Position numbers and translations under genes: made by a program. A stretch of 64,000 nt of DNA, from assembly GCF_019599145.1 (NCBI RefSeq), contig NZ_CP080647.1:10193203-10257202 (forward strand), written 5' to 3'. Origin of the DNA: Streptomyces akebiae (lineage in GTDB: Bacteria > Actinomycetota > Actinomycetes > Streptomycetales > Streptomycetaceae). Positions 27,311-36,596 of this stretch are shown here, in pieces. The notes under the pieces were generated by a model. The model saw only the letters and a list, made by a program, of their open reading frames with translations. It ran no database searches and had not been told where the DNA came from. The first letter of the stretch is position 1, and each line of letters opens with the position of its first letter.

Positions 27311-27503
27311 CCCGGTACCGCCGAAGCGAACGGGACCCCGGCCGCAGCGGCTCCCTCTCTGAACCCGCTCGCGCTGTCTGCCCTTTGCTCCCAGCGCAGC
27401 GCCCCGACGGGCCCGGTTGGTACACCACCCCCACCCTTGCCTCCTCCGAGGAGCTCCGCTGCGAGCGGCCTTCACGCCGTCGCGGCCGGGCCCGATCGTG
27501 GAA

Positions 27504-28622
27504 TCAGGCCGCGACGAGTTCCTGCTCGCGGTCCGGGGTCTCGACCTTGGGCTTCTTGTTCGGCAGGGAGAGCCGGAAGACCTTGTGCCACGCGGAGAAC
27601 ACCTGCTTGGGCAGCGGCCCGGTGACGTACTCCAGCTCGTACTTCTCGAACAACGCGCGCACCTTCACCGCGACCTCGGCGTACCGGTTGCTCGGCAGGT
27701 CCGGGAACAGGTGGTGCTCGATCTGGTGCGACAGGTTGCCGGTCATGAAGTGCATGGCCTTGCTGCCGCTGATGTTCGCCGAGCCCATCATCTGGCGCAG
27801 GTACCACTGGCCGCGGGTCTCGCCCTTGATCGACCGGCGCTCGAAGACCTGCACGCCCTCGGGGAAGTGCCCGCACATGATCACCGAGTGGGTCCAGAGG
27901 TTGCGGACCAGGTTCGCGGTGAACGTGGCGGCGAGCGTGGTGAGGAACGACGGGCCCGACAACAGCGGGTGGATCACGTAGTCCTTGAGCACCTGCTTGC
28001 GGATCTTGCGGCCCACGGCCCTGGCCCGCGCGCGGAACTCCGGGTTCTTGCGGCGGCGCTTGTGAAGGTTCTTGCCGAGTTCCAGGTCGTACGCGGCGAT
28101 GCCGTACTCGAAGAAGCAGGCGTTGATGAAGTTCCACAGCGGCTGGCCGAGGTGGAACGGGTGCCACCGCTGGTCCTCGTCGACGCGCATGATGCCGTAG
28201 CCGAGGTCGTTGTCCTTGCCGATCACGTTGGTGTACGTGTGGTGCAGCTCGTTGTGCGAGTGCTTCCACTGGTCGGCCGGCGAGACGTGATCCCACTCCC
28301 AGGTGGTGGAGTGGATCTTCGGGTCCCGCATCCAGTCCCACTGGCCGTGCAGGATGTTGTGGCCGATCTCCATGTTGTCCATGATCTTCGCCACGGACAG
28401 ACCGGCGGTGCCGATCAGCCACGCGGGCGGGAAGATCGAGAACAGCAGCACGCCCCTGCTGACCAGCTCGAGCTTGCGCTGCGCCGAGATGACCTTGCGG
28501 ATGTAGGCGGCGTCCTTCTCGCCGCGGTCGGCGAGAACCTCGTCGCGGATCGCGTCCAGCTCGCGGCCGAGCTCCTCGATCTGCTCCGCGGTCAGGTGGG
28601 CGGTGGGGTCGATGGCGGTCAA
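27504..28622 (-). CDS. Membrane acyl-CoA/fatty acid desaturase (DesA3-like)
   Basis: The 372-residue di-iron desaturase has all three histidine boxes: HNILHGQWD, HNELHHTY and HQIEHHLFP, with hydrophobic membrane spans between. It introduces a double bond into acyl-CoA or lipid-bound fatty acids. The likely start is TTG 28622, 7 bases from a TAGGAG ribosome site and 7 bases past the stop of the reductase gene. The pairing with an NAD(P)H/2Fe-2S reductase matches the mycobacterial DesA3-Rv3230c electron-transfer pair, so the reductase presumably supplies its electrons. A divergent PucR-type regulator is the probable controller. Confidence 0.9.
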   Translation of the reverse strand: MTAIDPTAHLTAEQIEELGRELDAIRDEVLADRGEKDAAYIRKVISAQRKLELVSRGVLLFSIFPPAWLIGTAGLSVAKIMDNMEIGHNILHGQWDWMRDPKIHSTTWEWDHVSPADQWKHSHNELHHTYTNVIGKDNDLGYGIMRVDEDQRWHPFHLGQPLWNFINACFFEYGIAAYDLELGKNLHKRRRKNPEFRARARAVGRKIRKQVLKDYVIHPLLSGPSFLTTLAATFTANLVRNLWTHSVIMCGHFPEGVQVFERRSIKGETRGQWYLRQMMGSANISGSKAMHFMTGNLSHQIEHHLFPDLPSNRYAEVAVKVRALFEKYELEYVTGPLPKQVFSAWHKVFRLSLPNKKPKVETPDREQELVAA

Positions 28623-28629
28623 GGTGCTC

Positions 28630-29685
28630 CTACCGTTCGATGTCGCAGGGGCCCGCCGCGGCGGACACGCAGGTCTGGATGAGGACGCCAGGCTCGGCCT
28701 CGGTGATCTCGCCGGTGCGCAGGTCGCGGACGGCGCCCGCCTTGAGCGGCGTGACGCAGCCGAAGCAGATGCCCATGCGGCACCCGGACGGCATGAGCAC
28801 GCCGGCCTCCTCGCCGACGTCCAGCAACGGCGTCGCGCCGTCCGCGTCGGCGGTCTTGCCGGTGGTGCTGAACGTGACCTCGCCACCGTCGCCGACGGCG
28901 ACGATGCTGGGGCGGAAGCGCTCGGTGTGCAGGCGCTCTCGGACACCGTGCGCGGTCCAGTGCTCCTCGGCGGCGTCGAGCAGGCCCGCGGGCCCGCAGG
29001 CCCAGGTCTCTCGCTCGGCCCAGTCGGGCACGAGTTCGTCGAGACGGGAGATGTCGAGCATGCCGTCCGTGTCGGTGTGCAGCTCGGTGAGACGCAGCTT
29101 CTTGTCCGCGACCAGGCGGTGCAGATCGTCGCGGAAGATCACGTCTTGCGGCTGTGGCGCGGAGTGGACCATGACGACGTCGTCGAACTCGGTGTCGCGC
29201 AGCATGCCCATCACAGGCGTGATGCCGCTGCCCGCCGTCAGATAGAGCACCTTGGCGGGCTTGGCCGCCGGCAGCACGAAGTCACCGGTCGCCTGGTCGA
29301 GCTGGATCAGCGTGCCCGGTTTCGCCCTGCGGACCAGATGGTTGCTGACCTTGCCGCCCGGGATCGCCTTCACGGTGATCGAGACGCGGCCGTCCTGGCG
29401 GTGTGTCGGCGAGGTGAGCGAGTAGGCACGCCACAGGCGCACCCCGTCGACGTCGACCCCGACCCGCACGTACTGACCGGCTGTGTGGCCGCGCCAGCCC
29501 CGTCCCGGCCTGATCACGATGGTCGCGGCGTCACGCGTCTCGGGGTGCACGGCCTCGATGCGCCCCCGCAGGTCGGCGCCCGCACGCAGCGGGCTGACCA
29601 GGTCGAGGTAGTCCGACGGCAGCAGCGGCGTCGTGACCATCTCCAGCATTTTCCACGCCCTGCTGCGGAGGGCTGCACTCGTCAT
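28630..29685 (-). CDS. Ferredoxin reductase with 2Fe-2S domain (desaturase partner)
   Basis: The 351-residue flavoprotein has an FAD-binding segment (RAYSLTSP), an NAD(P)-binding segment (YLTAGSGITPVMGML) and CGPAGLL. The C-terminal plant-type 2Fe-2S ferredoxin domain has CRMGICFGC and a later cysteine (IQTCVSAA). This is the architecture of Rv3230c, which feeds electrons to stearoyl-CoA desaturase. It is upstream of the desaturase on the same strand with a 7-base gap. Start ATG 29685 is supported by full domain coverage; the promoter faces the PucR-type gene. Confidence 0.9.
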   Translation of the reverse strand: MTSAALRSRAWKMLEMVTTPLLPSDYLDLVSPLRAGADLRGRIEAVHPETRDAATIVIRPGRGWRGHTAGQYVRVGVDVDGVRLWRAYSLTSPTHRQDGRVSITVKAIPGGKVSNHLVRRAKPGTLIQLDQATGDFVLPAAKPAKVLYLTAGSGITPVMGMLRDTEFDDVVMVHSAPQPQDVIFRDDLHRLVADKKLRLTELHTDTDGMLDISRLDELVPDWAERETWACGPAGLLDAAEEHWTAHGVRERLHTERFRPSIVAVGDGGEVTFSTTGKTADADGATPLLDVGEEAGVLMPSGCRMGICFGCVTPLKAGAVRDLRTGEITEAEPGVLIQTCVSAAAGPCDIER

Positions 29686-29716
29686 GACTCCAGCTTGATG
29701 CGCCTCAGGGCGTAAA

Positions 29717-29768
29717 GTCCTGTCCGCAGGACGTGAATCTGATCGGCTGAATTGTTCGCAGGGAACAA
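29717..29768. promoter_or_regulatory. Two inverted repeats in the desaturase/PucR divergent promoter
   Basis: GTCCTG-tccg-CAGGAC lies at 29717-29732 and TTGTTC-gcagg-GAACAA at 29752-29768. The two sites lie in the 86 bases separating the divergent start codons and are candidates for binding by the PucR-type regulator. Confidence 0.5.
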
Positions 29769-29771
29769 AAT

Positions 29772-30911
29772 ATGAGCCATGTGATCCGGAGGGCCACCGA
29801 ACTGGCCCTGGATGAGACGACGGTCGCCGCGCTTCGGGCCGCGCTGAGGACCACCGCCGACGAGGTCGTCCAGGCGATCATCGATGAGGTCCCTCCTTAC
29901 GCCAACGCCCTGTCGGGCCGCATGGGCGGCACCATCCGCCGAGCCGTCCGCACCGCCCTGGGGCACTACCTGGACGTGGCGAGCGGGAACGCCTCGGGCG
30001 GCGACGCCGGTGACGCGGCCTACGAGCTGGGCCGCGGCGAGGTGCGCGACGGCCGTTCGATGGACGCCCTGCTCAGCGCCTACCGCGTCGGCGCCCGCGT
30101 GGCCTGGCGATGCCTGGCCGCGGGCGCCGTACCCGCGGGTCTGCCCGCCGCCGAGGTCGCCAAGTTCGCCGAGCTGACCTTCGCCTACATCGACGAGCTC
30201 TCCGCCGCGAGCGCCGCGGGCCACGCCGACGAACTGGCCGCCCGGGGCCGGGTGCATGAGCGCCACCTGGAACAACTGGTCCGCGACCTCCTCACCGGCG
30301 CGAGCCCGGACGTGCTGCAGGCCTCTGTCCAACGGGCAGGGTGGCAGCCTCCGGTCTCGCTGACCGCGGTCCTGCTGCCCGCCGCCCAGGCCCGGCCCGC
30401 CTACCGCGTGCTCGACCCGAGCACCCTCGTCCTCGACGATCTGCCGGACTCCTTGGGCGTGCTGCTCGTCCCCGATGCCGACCGATCACATCTGTTGAGG
30501 CAACTGGCCGACCGGACAGCCGTGGTCGGCCCGGCCCGGCCATGGACTCGCGCGTCCGCCTCGTACGCACGAGCCGTACGCGCGCGCTCCCTCTCCTCCG
30601 ACATTCGCGACACCGAGGAGCACCTGCCCGAGCTGGTACTGAGCGCCGACCGGGACGCGCTCGCGGACCTGCGCGCCCGAGCCCTCGCGCCGCTGCGGAC
30701 CCTGCCTGCCGCGACCGCGCGGCGGCTGGAGGAGACCTTGCGGGCGTGGCTGCTGCACCAGGGCAGGCGGGACGAGGTGGCGGCGGCGTTGTTCGTCCAT
30801 CCCCAGACCGTCCGCTACCGGATGTCGCAGCTGCGGGAGCTGTTTCCGGACCTCGGGTCGCCGCACCGGGTTCTTGAACTGACGCTGGCGGTCGGTCTTC
30901 GGGACGGCTGA
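29772..30911 (+). CDS. PucR/CdaR-type helix-turn-helix regulator
   Basis: The 379-residue protein has an N-terminal RsbRD/GAF-like helical region (about 10-170, with YELGRGEVRDGRSMDALLSA) and a central GGDEF-like degenerate domain. The C-terminal PucR helix-turn-helix is LEETLRAWLLHQGRRDEVAA then LFVHPQTVRYRMSQLRELF. In actinobacteria this architecture often regulates fatty-acid desaturase genes encoded next door. It starts 3 bases past the TTGTTC/GAACAA inverted repeat and is divergent from the reductase-desaturase operon, its most likely target. Confidence 0.85.
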   Translation: MSHVIRRATELALDETTVAALRAALRTTADEVVQAIIDEVPPYANALSGRMGGTIRRAVRTALGHYLDVASGNASGGDAGDAAYELGRGEVRDGRSMDALLSAYRVGARVAWRCLAAGAVPAGLPAAEVAKFAELTFAYIDELSAASAAGHADELAARGRVHERHLEQLVRDLLTGASPDVLQASVQRAGWQPPVSLTAVLLPAAQARPAYRVLDPSTLVLDDLPDSLGVLLVPDADRSHLLRQLADRTAVVGPARPWTRASASYARAVRARSLSSDIRDTEEHLPELVLSADRDALADLRARALAPLRTLPAATARRLEETLRAWLLHQGRRDEVAAALFVHPQTVRYRMSQLRELFPDLGSPHRVLELTLAVGLRDG

Positions 30912-31596
30912 CACGTTCTACGCCCTTCTGCGGCCCGGCTGCCTCCTCCCGTCGGCCTGGCTCTCCGGGGCGGGGCGGACAGCCCGAGGGCTACTGTCAC
31001 CGCCAGATGCTGGGACGCGATCCGCACCCTCGTCCCAGGGAGTCTCGCCGCGCTGCCACGCCTGGTCGCGCTCGCCCGGAGCGAAACGCAAGCGCTGGAG
31101 ACGGCCGGGGCGGTCGTGCGCAGCGCGCGATGACGGACGACCAGGGCGATCGCATGTTCGTGGAGAGCCCCGACGCCATCGCGGAGCCTCGGGAGCTGGT
31201 GGATCAGCGTCTCCCAACGCGCCCGGCCGACTACATACGGGGCTTTCGCACCCTCCTCGCGATCGAGGGGCCATTGGGGGATACGGGTACTACTCGGCCT
31301 CTCGGTACTGGGACGCGGGCGATGTCGACCGGCGCGACTCGCGGCCGGCGTCCGATGCGGAGGTCGACGGCACGGGGCGGTGGATGTACGACCCCGCGGT
31401 CCGTGACGGCCGGGGCCGACTGGCCGAGGCGATCACGTATCTCATGGGCCGCGCGGAGTGTCGCGTTGTGTCAGTGTGTTCCGCATGGCGGACGAGTACG
31501 CAGCCGCCGACCTCCCCCGTTGTCTTCTGTTCGAAGCTGCGGGCCCCCGCTGTTCCGCGACGACGAGCCGCTGAACGGGCGGCCTGCCGACCGCTC
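30912..31596. other. Gap with protein-like debris on the plus strand
   Basis: No intact gene. Plus-strand frames contain segments with good codon bias but broken frames: CWDAIRTLVPGSLAALPRLV (from about 31009), VESPDAIAEPRELVDQRLP (about 31160) and YYSASRYWDAGDVDRRD (about 31290). These look like parts of a decayed gene; family not recognised. Confidence 0.4.
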
Positions 31597-32661
31597 CTAG
31601 TCGGCGATGTACCGGAACTCCGGTCCGTAGGTCCTGCCGTCACCGCCGGGGATTTCGCGGATCATCAGGGCCCGAGCCGGTCCCTTGAGACCGACCATCT
31701 TGAAGACGGCTTCGTCGAGGAGGCCGGTCGCCGTGTCCGGGTCGTTCGCCTGCCAGGCGTCCTCCAGCAGGTCCAGCATCCGGCTGTACGCCTGGTTGCC
31801 CTGGTCCAGCAGGGCCTGTGTCTCGGCGTCGGGGGTCGGCTGCCCCGGCGCTCCCCAGCCGCCGTCGGGCACCGTGCCCATCGGGCGGGTGCCGGGCATC
31901 GCGATGACGTCTCCGGTGAACTCCCATCGGTCCGGGTCCTCGGCGACCCTGACCAGCTTGCGACCGCGGAAGAGTTCCCGGAAGACGTAGAAGTGGGCGA
32001 GCTCGTCGGTCACGCCGGGGTGCGGGTTCTCGGGCGAGGCGGCGGTGCCCTCGCCCTGCTCCTTGATCACCTCGATGGCCGCCTCGACGTCGGCGAGCGA
32101 GTTGAGTGCCACGAGGCTGTTTCCCGCGCCATGGTGCTGCATGTTCCGTTCGAGCTGGTGAGCCCCGGTGATCAGCTCCGCGTGATCCTGGAACGCCTCC
32201 AGGATCGCGGTGTAGAACGCGCCGATGGAGGTGTGCGACCGGGCCTCCGCGATCGGGTCGTCGGGCTCCTCGATCTGCGCGAACAGAGCCAGGGACTCCT
32301 TCGACAGCCCGCTCAGGCAGACGTTCAGCGACGGGCGTACGCCGCCGGGCAGCGGACCGGGGTACTTCGGCACCGTGTGCGCGTCGCCGAGGCGGGGGAC
32401 TCCGCCGATGGTGGTGAGCATGTTCCCGGCGAGGCCGAGGTGGGACATCTCGTCGAAGACGATCCGCTTGAAAGCCTTCAACACATCCCCGCTCTGGGGC
32501 TCGATGGACCACATCGCGGACAAGTACGGGGGAAGTGTGGTGAGTTCCAGCATCATCGCCTGCTGAAGCGATTCCTTCAGCCAGTCGGCGTCGCGGCGCT
32601 CGGCGGGCTCCTCCATCAGTTCGACGATCCGGTTGCTCCGGTATTCGAGAAGCGACGTCAT
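31597..32661 (-). CDS. Ferritin-like domain protein (VioB/iminophenyl-pyruvate dimer synthase type)
   Basis: The 354-residue protein carries the ferritin-like four-helix domain seen in VioB-type proteins: LKESLQQAMMLELTTLPPYL, FDEMSHLGLAGNMLTTIGG and later ELAHFYVFRELFRGR, which together offer the Glu/His metal ligands. The C-terminal part contains DLLEDAWQANDP and IPGGDGRTYGPEFRYIA. Stand-alone members are common in actinobacteria and mostly uncharacterised. AAAGGGG precedes ATG 32661. No biosynthetic neighbours are present, so a pathway role cannot be assigned. Confidence 0.8.
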   Translation of the reverse strand: MTSLLEYRSNRIVELMEEPAERRDADWLKESLQQAMMLELTTLPPYLSAMWSIEPQSGDVLKAFKRIVFDEMSHLGLAGNMLTTIGGVPRLGDAHTVPKYPGPLPGGVRPSLNVCLSGLSKESLALFAQIEEPDDPIAEARSHTSIGAFYTAILEAFQDHAELITGAHQLERNMQHHGAGNSLVALNSLADVEAAIEVIKEQGEGTAASPENPHPGVTDELAHFYVFRELFRGRKLVRVAEDPDRWEFTGDVIAMPGTRPMGTVPDGGWGAPGQPTPDAETQALLDQGNQAYSRMLDLLEDAWQANDPDTATGLLDEAVFKMVGLKGPARALMIREIPGGDGRTYGPEFRYIAD

Positions 32662-32897
32662 GGAAAGCCCCTTTCGCTCCGCATTTGCGCCTTTTGTCCA
32701 TGGTAAGGGTGGGCCTCCGGGCGAGCTGAGCGGACGGCTCCAGGCCCAGATCGTCCCGGAGCAGCGGCCGGTACCGCGCCCGAGCTGCGACTCAAAGTTG
32801 GCGGAGGCTCACCGCCCGCGACCTGTCAGTACGGCTGCGCAGTTGGAAACCGGAGGCGATGACTCCGGCTTCCGCCGCGGCTCCCACTCCCGTTCAG

Positions 32898-33190
32898 TCA
32901 ACCCGTGACGACGCCGAAAGCATCGCTGCCCTCGTCGAGGCCCTCGTCGAGCAGGTCGGAGAAGCTGAATAGTCCGGTGGGATCGCTGTTGTTGATGGGG
33001 TAACGGGCGCCCATCTGGTACAGGCCCGTCGGGCCATGCATGGCGCCGCCGTAGCGGAACGGCTGAGGCGCCGCCTCCCTTGGCGTCGCTCGCGGCAGGC
33101 CGGCCGGGCCGGAGACGTAGGCGCGCTTGCCCGAGTCGTCGACCAGGCCCAGCACGTTGCCGGTGGCGTCGGTGAGACCTGACGGTGGTA
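32898..33190 (-). pseudogene. RHS repeat-associated core remnant
   Basis: The minus strand reads GLTDATGNVLGLVDDSGKRA, then PFRYGGAMHGPTGLYQMGAR, jumps directly to DPTGLFSFSDLLDEG and stops. These are hallmarks of the RHS core (P.RY.GA..D.TGLY..GARYYDP...DP.GL), but the segment between GARY and DPTGL is deleted. No toxin tail is intact. The piece belongs to the same kind of gene as the decayed RHS/HINT toxin at 39816-41230. Confidence 0.75.
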
Positions 33191-33267
33191 CTGCCTGACG
33201 GTCACGAGGACGCCGCAGCCGGCCGTGGGCCGTCGCGGCGTCCGCCGTAAGGAATGGTGATGCCTCC

Positions 33268-36258
33268 CTACCGGCCCGGCGTGTCTGGCAGCCCCGGCGC
33301 GTCCTCCGGCGCTGGATCGGGGTTGAAGGAGTGGTGGTAGCTCTCCGGCGGCGCGAGGTAGGTGACGGGCAGTCCGCCGGTGTCGATGACGATCTGGTCC
33401 ACGGCGATCGCGGGATCGACCATGAAGAGCCGCAGGACGTGTTCGCCGGGTTCGGTGACGGTCACGGTGGTGGTCAGTTTCTCGATGCCGTCCTCGACGT
33501 TGCGGGCCCAGGCGTCGCCGCGGTTGCCCGTGGCGACGGCCTGTCCCGCCAGGACGGCGACCGGCTGGTCGTCGAGGGCCAGGGCGACCCGGCGACGGCC
33601 GCGTTCGTCGAGGGAGGGGAGCCGGAAGACGGTGACCCGGAAGTCCCCGGTGCCGGCGAAACGGACCCGGTAGCTCAACTCCGGTGCCCGAGTGGTGAGT
33701 TCCTCGGTGATCGGCGCCGCCGTCGAAGGCGCCGCCTCCATGGCGGCCGTACGGCGGCCGAGCCCGCGTACCGTCCGCCAACGGGCCCCGCCGCGCGCCA
33801 CCCGGTGGTCGTAGTGCGCGGCGTCCATCGAGACATACCCATGGGCCTCGACGAACCCGCGCGCCCGCCGACGGGCCCGCCTCCCGTCGTTGAGCACCCG
33901 TAGGGGTACGTCGAAGCTGCTGCCTGCACCGGTGACGGTCACCGTCGCTTCGTGTGCGCCCTCGGGCACCCGCTCCCAGTCGATCTCCACCGACACCCGG
34001 GTCTGTTCGGTCATCGTGCCGCCGGAGGTGCTCAGCCGCACCCAGGGGTGGCTCGCCTCGGCGGCCCAGTCCAGAGGGAGAAAGCCGGTGTTGAAGACAT
34101 CGACGAAGCGCCGGTCACGGGTGTAGGAGGAGAAGGACAGCGGCCGCCCGGTGCCGGTCTCGTTGCCCTCGGCCGCCACGCCCAGACCCGAGGTCTCCTT
34201 CCGGGCGACCCTGGTGACGCTCGGACGGCCCGGCGCCTTGGGGATCTGTGAGGGGTACGGGTTGACGATCCCGTTCCACTTTCCGCCGGCCACCTCGGTG
34301 TTGTAGCGCCTGGTGATCGCCGCCTCCTCGGCGTGGGCGGCGTCGGACAGGTCCGCGAAACGGTTCGCGCCCGCCCCGCGCCCCTGGCGGACCGCGAGTG
34401 CGTTGCGCTCCGCCCAGTAGAACTTCAGGTTCATCAAGTAGGCGCCGTGGACCGGGTATTCGACCAGTTCGTAGAAGGCGTCACGGTAGGCCTCCGGCAG
34501 CTTGGCGCCGAGCGCGCGGACCCGCTGAAGGAGGCGGTCGTACGCGGACATCCGGCGGCCCGCCTCGTCGCCGTGGTGGACCACGGAGAGCAGACCGCGG
34601 GCGACGAACTCCGGCCGCAGCTCCGCCGCGAGGCGGTAGTACTCGGTGCGGATCGCGGCGATCTCCGCGCCGTGGCGGCGTCCGAACTGCCGCCCGGCCC
34701 ATTCGACGAGGAAGCCCTCCACCTCGCCGGCGTCCCACCGGTCCACGTCCCAGGCCATGTCCATGGAGAAGGACAGCCCGGTCTCGATCGACTTGATGTC
34801 TCCCACGTTGAAGATCCACATACGGTCGGCGCCGTGCTCGTACACCCGACGCAACTCCTGCCAGATCTTGGCGAGTTGGGTGGTGTCCAGCCACAGATAG
34901 CTCTTGGGGCGGCCCCAGTAGGAGAGGTGGTAGTAGATGCCGTTGCCGCCCGGTCGCCGCCGCTCCGCCTCGTCGGGGAGCTGGCGCATGTTGCCGTGGT
35001 TGTCGTCCGGCCAGATCAGCGTAACGTCGTCGGGCACCTGGACACCCGCGTTGTACAGGTCCAGGACCTCCTTGTACGGGATGAAGATCTGCGGTTCGGC
35101 CGCGGTGCCCACCTCCTCGGCCAGGAGGCGGCGCTGGTCCGCGATGATGTCGTTCATCACCACGACCTTCTCCGCGAGGGTGGTGGCGTGCTTCGTCTCC
35201 AGCGCGCTGTCGTGCAGACCGCGCATCCCCAGGGTCCAGCTGCTCTCGTAGCCGGCGTTCTGCCGCGCCCTCGCCCGCCAGTAGTCGGAGATGACGGCGG
35301 GGTTCACCGTGTAGTCGTACACCGGCAGGCTGCCGTCGGCGGCCGGGTGCTCCTTGGCCCAGGGGTCCCACTCGTGGACGCCGTTGCGCAGCATGGCCTC
35401 GGGATGGCTGGATCCGACGACGATGCCGTAGTGGTCGGCCAGTTCGGGGTTCGCGCGGTGTTTGTTGAAGAAGTCGGAGTACGGATGCATGGCGGGCCAC
35501 AGGTAGTTGGCCTTGAGGCGGAGCAGCAGCTCGAAGACGCGTCGGTAGGTCTCGGGGCCGATGTGCTTGTCCGGTTCCTGCGTCCGGTGGGACCAGGTGG
35601 TGAGGTTCTGCTCGTCGTTGATGAAGATGCCCCGGTAGCGGACGGACGGTTCGTACCGCTTCCGCGTGCCCGACGGGACCGTCACCGTGTCGCGGCGTTC
35701 GACCGGAACGTCGGCCCACCAGTGCCACGGCGACACCCCGATGCGCTCCGAGGTGTCGTAGACGCCGTAGACGGTGCCGCGCCGGTCGCTGCCGGCGATC
35801 ACCAGGGCGCGTTCCACGCCGGGCAGCGGGCGGTCCACGACCTGGGTCACGGACGCCTCCCAACGGCCCTTCACCCGGGAGACGTCCAGCCGCCGGTCCG
35901 CGATGAGCCGGTCGATGGCCGGGCTCGCGCCGATGGTGCCCACCAGGACAAGGAGTGAGGCTTCCTGGGGCGGGGTGCGCAGCAGTCGCGGACGCACCCC
36001 GCCGACCCGCTCCATGTCAGCCTGGAGGTCCCCGGCCGCGCGGGCCACGGCGGGATCGTCGGCCGGGTCGACGAACAGGTCGACGACCACGCCGTCCCGC
36101 AGCAGAGGGAAGCCGGCGACATCGTCCGACGAGGCGGCCCGGGCCGGCGAGGGCAGCACCCCGGGTAGCAGCGGGGCCACACCGACTGCCGCCATTCCCC
36201 GGAGGAACGACTTACGGGTCCACGCGGGCGACGGGCTCTGTGGTTCGTCGTGCGGCAC
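33268..36258 (-). CDS. Secreted GH115 family alpha-glucuronidase
   Basis: About 996 residues. The N-terminus has a Tat-like signal (TRKSFLRGMAAVGVAPLLPG, then ARA cleavage). The body matches glycoside hydrolase family 115: YRGIFINDEQNLTTWSHRTQ, LKANYLWPAMHPYSDFFNKH, VGSSHPEAMLRN, LIWPDDNHGNMRQLP and MWIFNVGDIKSIE are family-type segments. A C-terminal beta-rich domain ends with carbohydrate-binding character. GH115 enzymes remove 4-O-methyl-glucuronic acid from xylan. GTG 36258 is preferred because GGAAAGG precedes it; GTG 36297 is also in frame. A LacI-type operator lies upstream. Confidence 0.9.
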   Translation of the reverse strand: MPHDEPQSPSPAWTRKSFLRGMAAVGVAPLLPGVLPSPARAASSDDVAGFPLLRDGVVVDLFVDPADDPAVARAAGDLQADMERVGGVRPRLLRTPPQEASLLVLVGTIGASPAIDRLIADRRLDVSRVKGRWEASVTQVVDRPLPGVERALVIAGSDRRGTVYGVYDTSERIGVSPWHWWADVPVERRDTVTVPSGTRKRYEPSVRYRGIFINDEQNLTTWSHRTQEPDKHIGPETYRRVFELLLRLKANYLWPAMHPYSDFFNKHRANPELADHYGIVVGSSHPEAMLRNGVHEWDPWAKEHPAADGSLPVYDYTVNPAVISDYWRARARQNAGYESSWTLGMRGLHDSALETKHATTLAEKVVVMNDIIADQRRLLAEEVGTAAEPQIFIPYKEVLDLYNAGVQVPDDVTLIWPDDNHGNMRQLPDEAERRRPGGNGIYYHLSYWGRPKSYLWLDTTQLAKIWQELRRVYEHGADRMWIFNVGDIKSIETGLSFSMDMAWDVDRWDAGEVEGFLVEWAGRQFGRRHGAEIAAIRTEYYRLAAELRPEFVARGLLSVVHHGDEAGRRMSAYDRLLQRVRALGAKLPEAYRDAFYELVEYPVHGAYLMNLKFYWAERNALAVRQGRGAGANRFADLSDAAHAEEAAITRRYNTEVAGGKWNGIVNPYPSQIPKAPGRPSVTRVARKETSGLGVAAEGNETGTGRPLSFSSYTRDRRFVDVFNTGFLPLDWAAEASHPWVRLSTSGGTMTEQTRVSVEIDWERVPEGAHEATVTVTGAGSSFDVPLRVLNDGRRARRRARGFVEAHGYVSMDAAHYDHRVARGGARWRTVRGLGRRTAAMEAAPSTAAPITEELTTRAPELSYRVRFAGTGDFRVTVFRLPSLDERGRRRVALALDDQPVAVLAGQAVATGNRGDAWARNVEDGIEKLTTTVTVTEPGEHVLRLFMVDPAIAVDQIVIDTGGLPVTYLAPPESYHHSFNPDPAPEDAPGLPDTPGR

Positions 36259-36411
36259 GGGGCGCTGCCTTTCCGCGTCGGCACGGACCGACGCCACGTC
36301 CGGGTCGTCGGGCAGGGCTGACGCATGACTCGCTGGCGGTCGGCGGGGGAGCGGTGCAGTCGGCGCGGGGCGTGGGGCACGACCCGGTCAACGGTTGGCA
36401 TGACCAGGCCA

Positions 36412-36423
36412 GAAAGCGCTTGC
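36412..36423. promoter_or_regulatory. LacI/CcpA-type operator upstream of the GH115 gene
   Basis: GAAAGCGCTTGC, with an AAGCGCTT core palindrome at 36414-36421, lies about 155 bases upstream of the glucuronidase start. Sites of this form are bound by LacI-family sugar regulators in actinobacteria. No LacI gene lies in the window. Confidence 0.55.
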
Positions 36424-36596
36424 TGCGTACCCTAGGTCAGGCACGCGGACGCGTCCAGACGCGGGGAGCCTTCTCGCACGGCCGCCGTGGTACGCCGTCG
36501 CGGGAGGCGAGCACGCGGACCGTCTGTCGCCGATCTCGGGCTCGCCGCGCGGCACTTGCCCGCACTCGCGTGGCCGGCACGCGGGTCGGCAAGACG

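Noticed and set aside
31007..31600. 197-codon frame as a real gene
   Set aside because: Residue composition is erratic, and protein-like segments jump between frames, which fits a decayed gene rather than this frame.
34333..35958. 541-codon plus-strand frame inside the GH115 gene
   Set aside because: Antisense shadow; the minus-strand protein has a full set of family segments.
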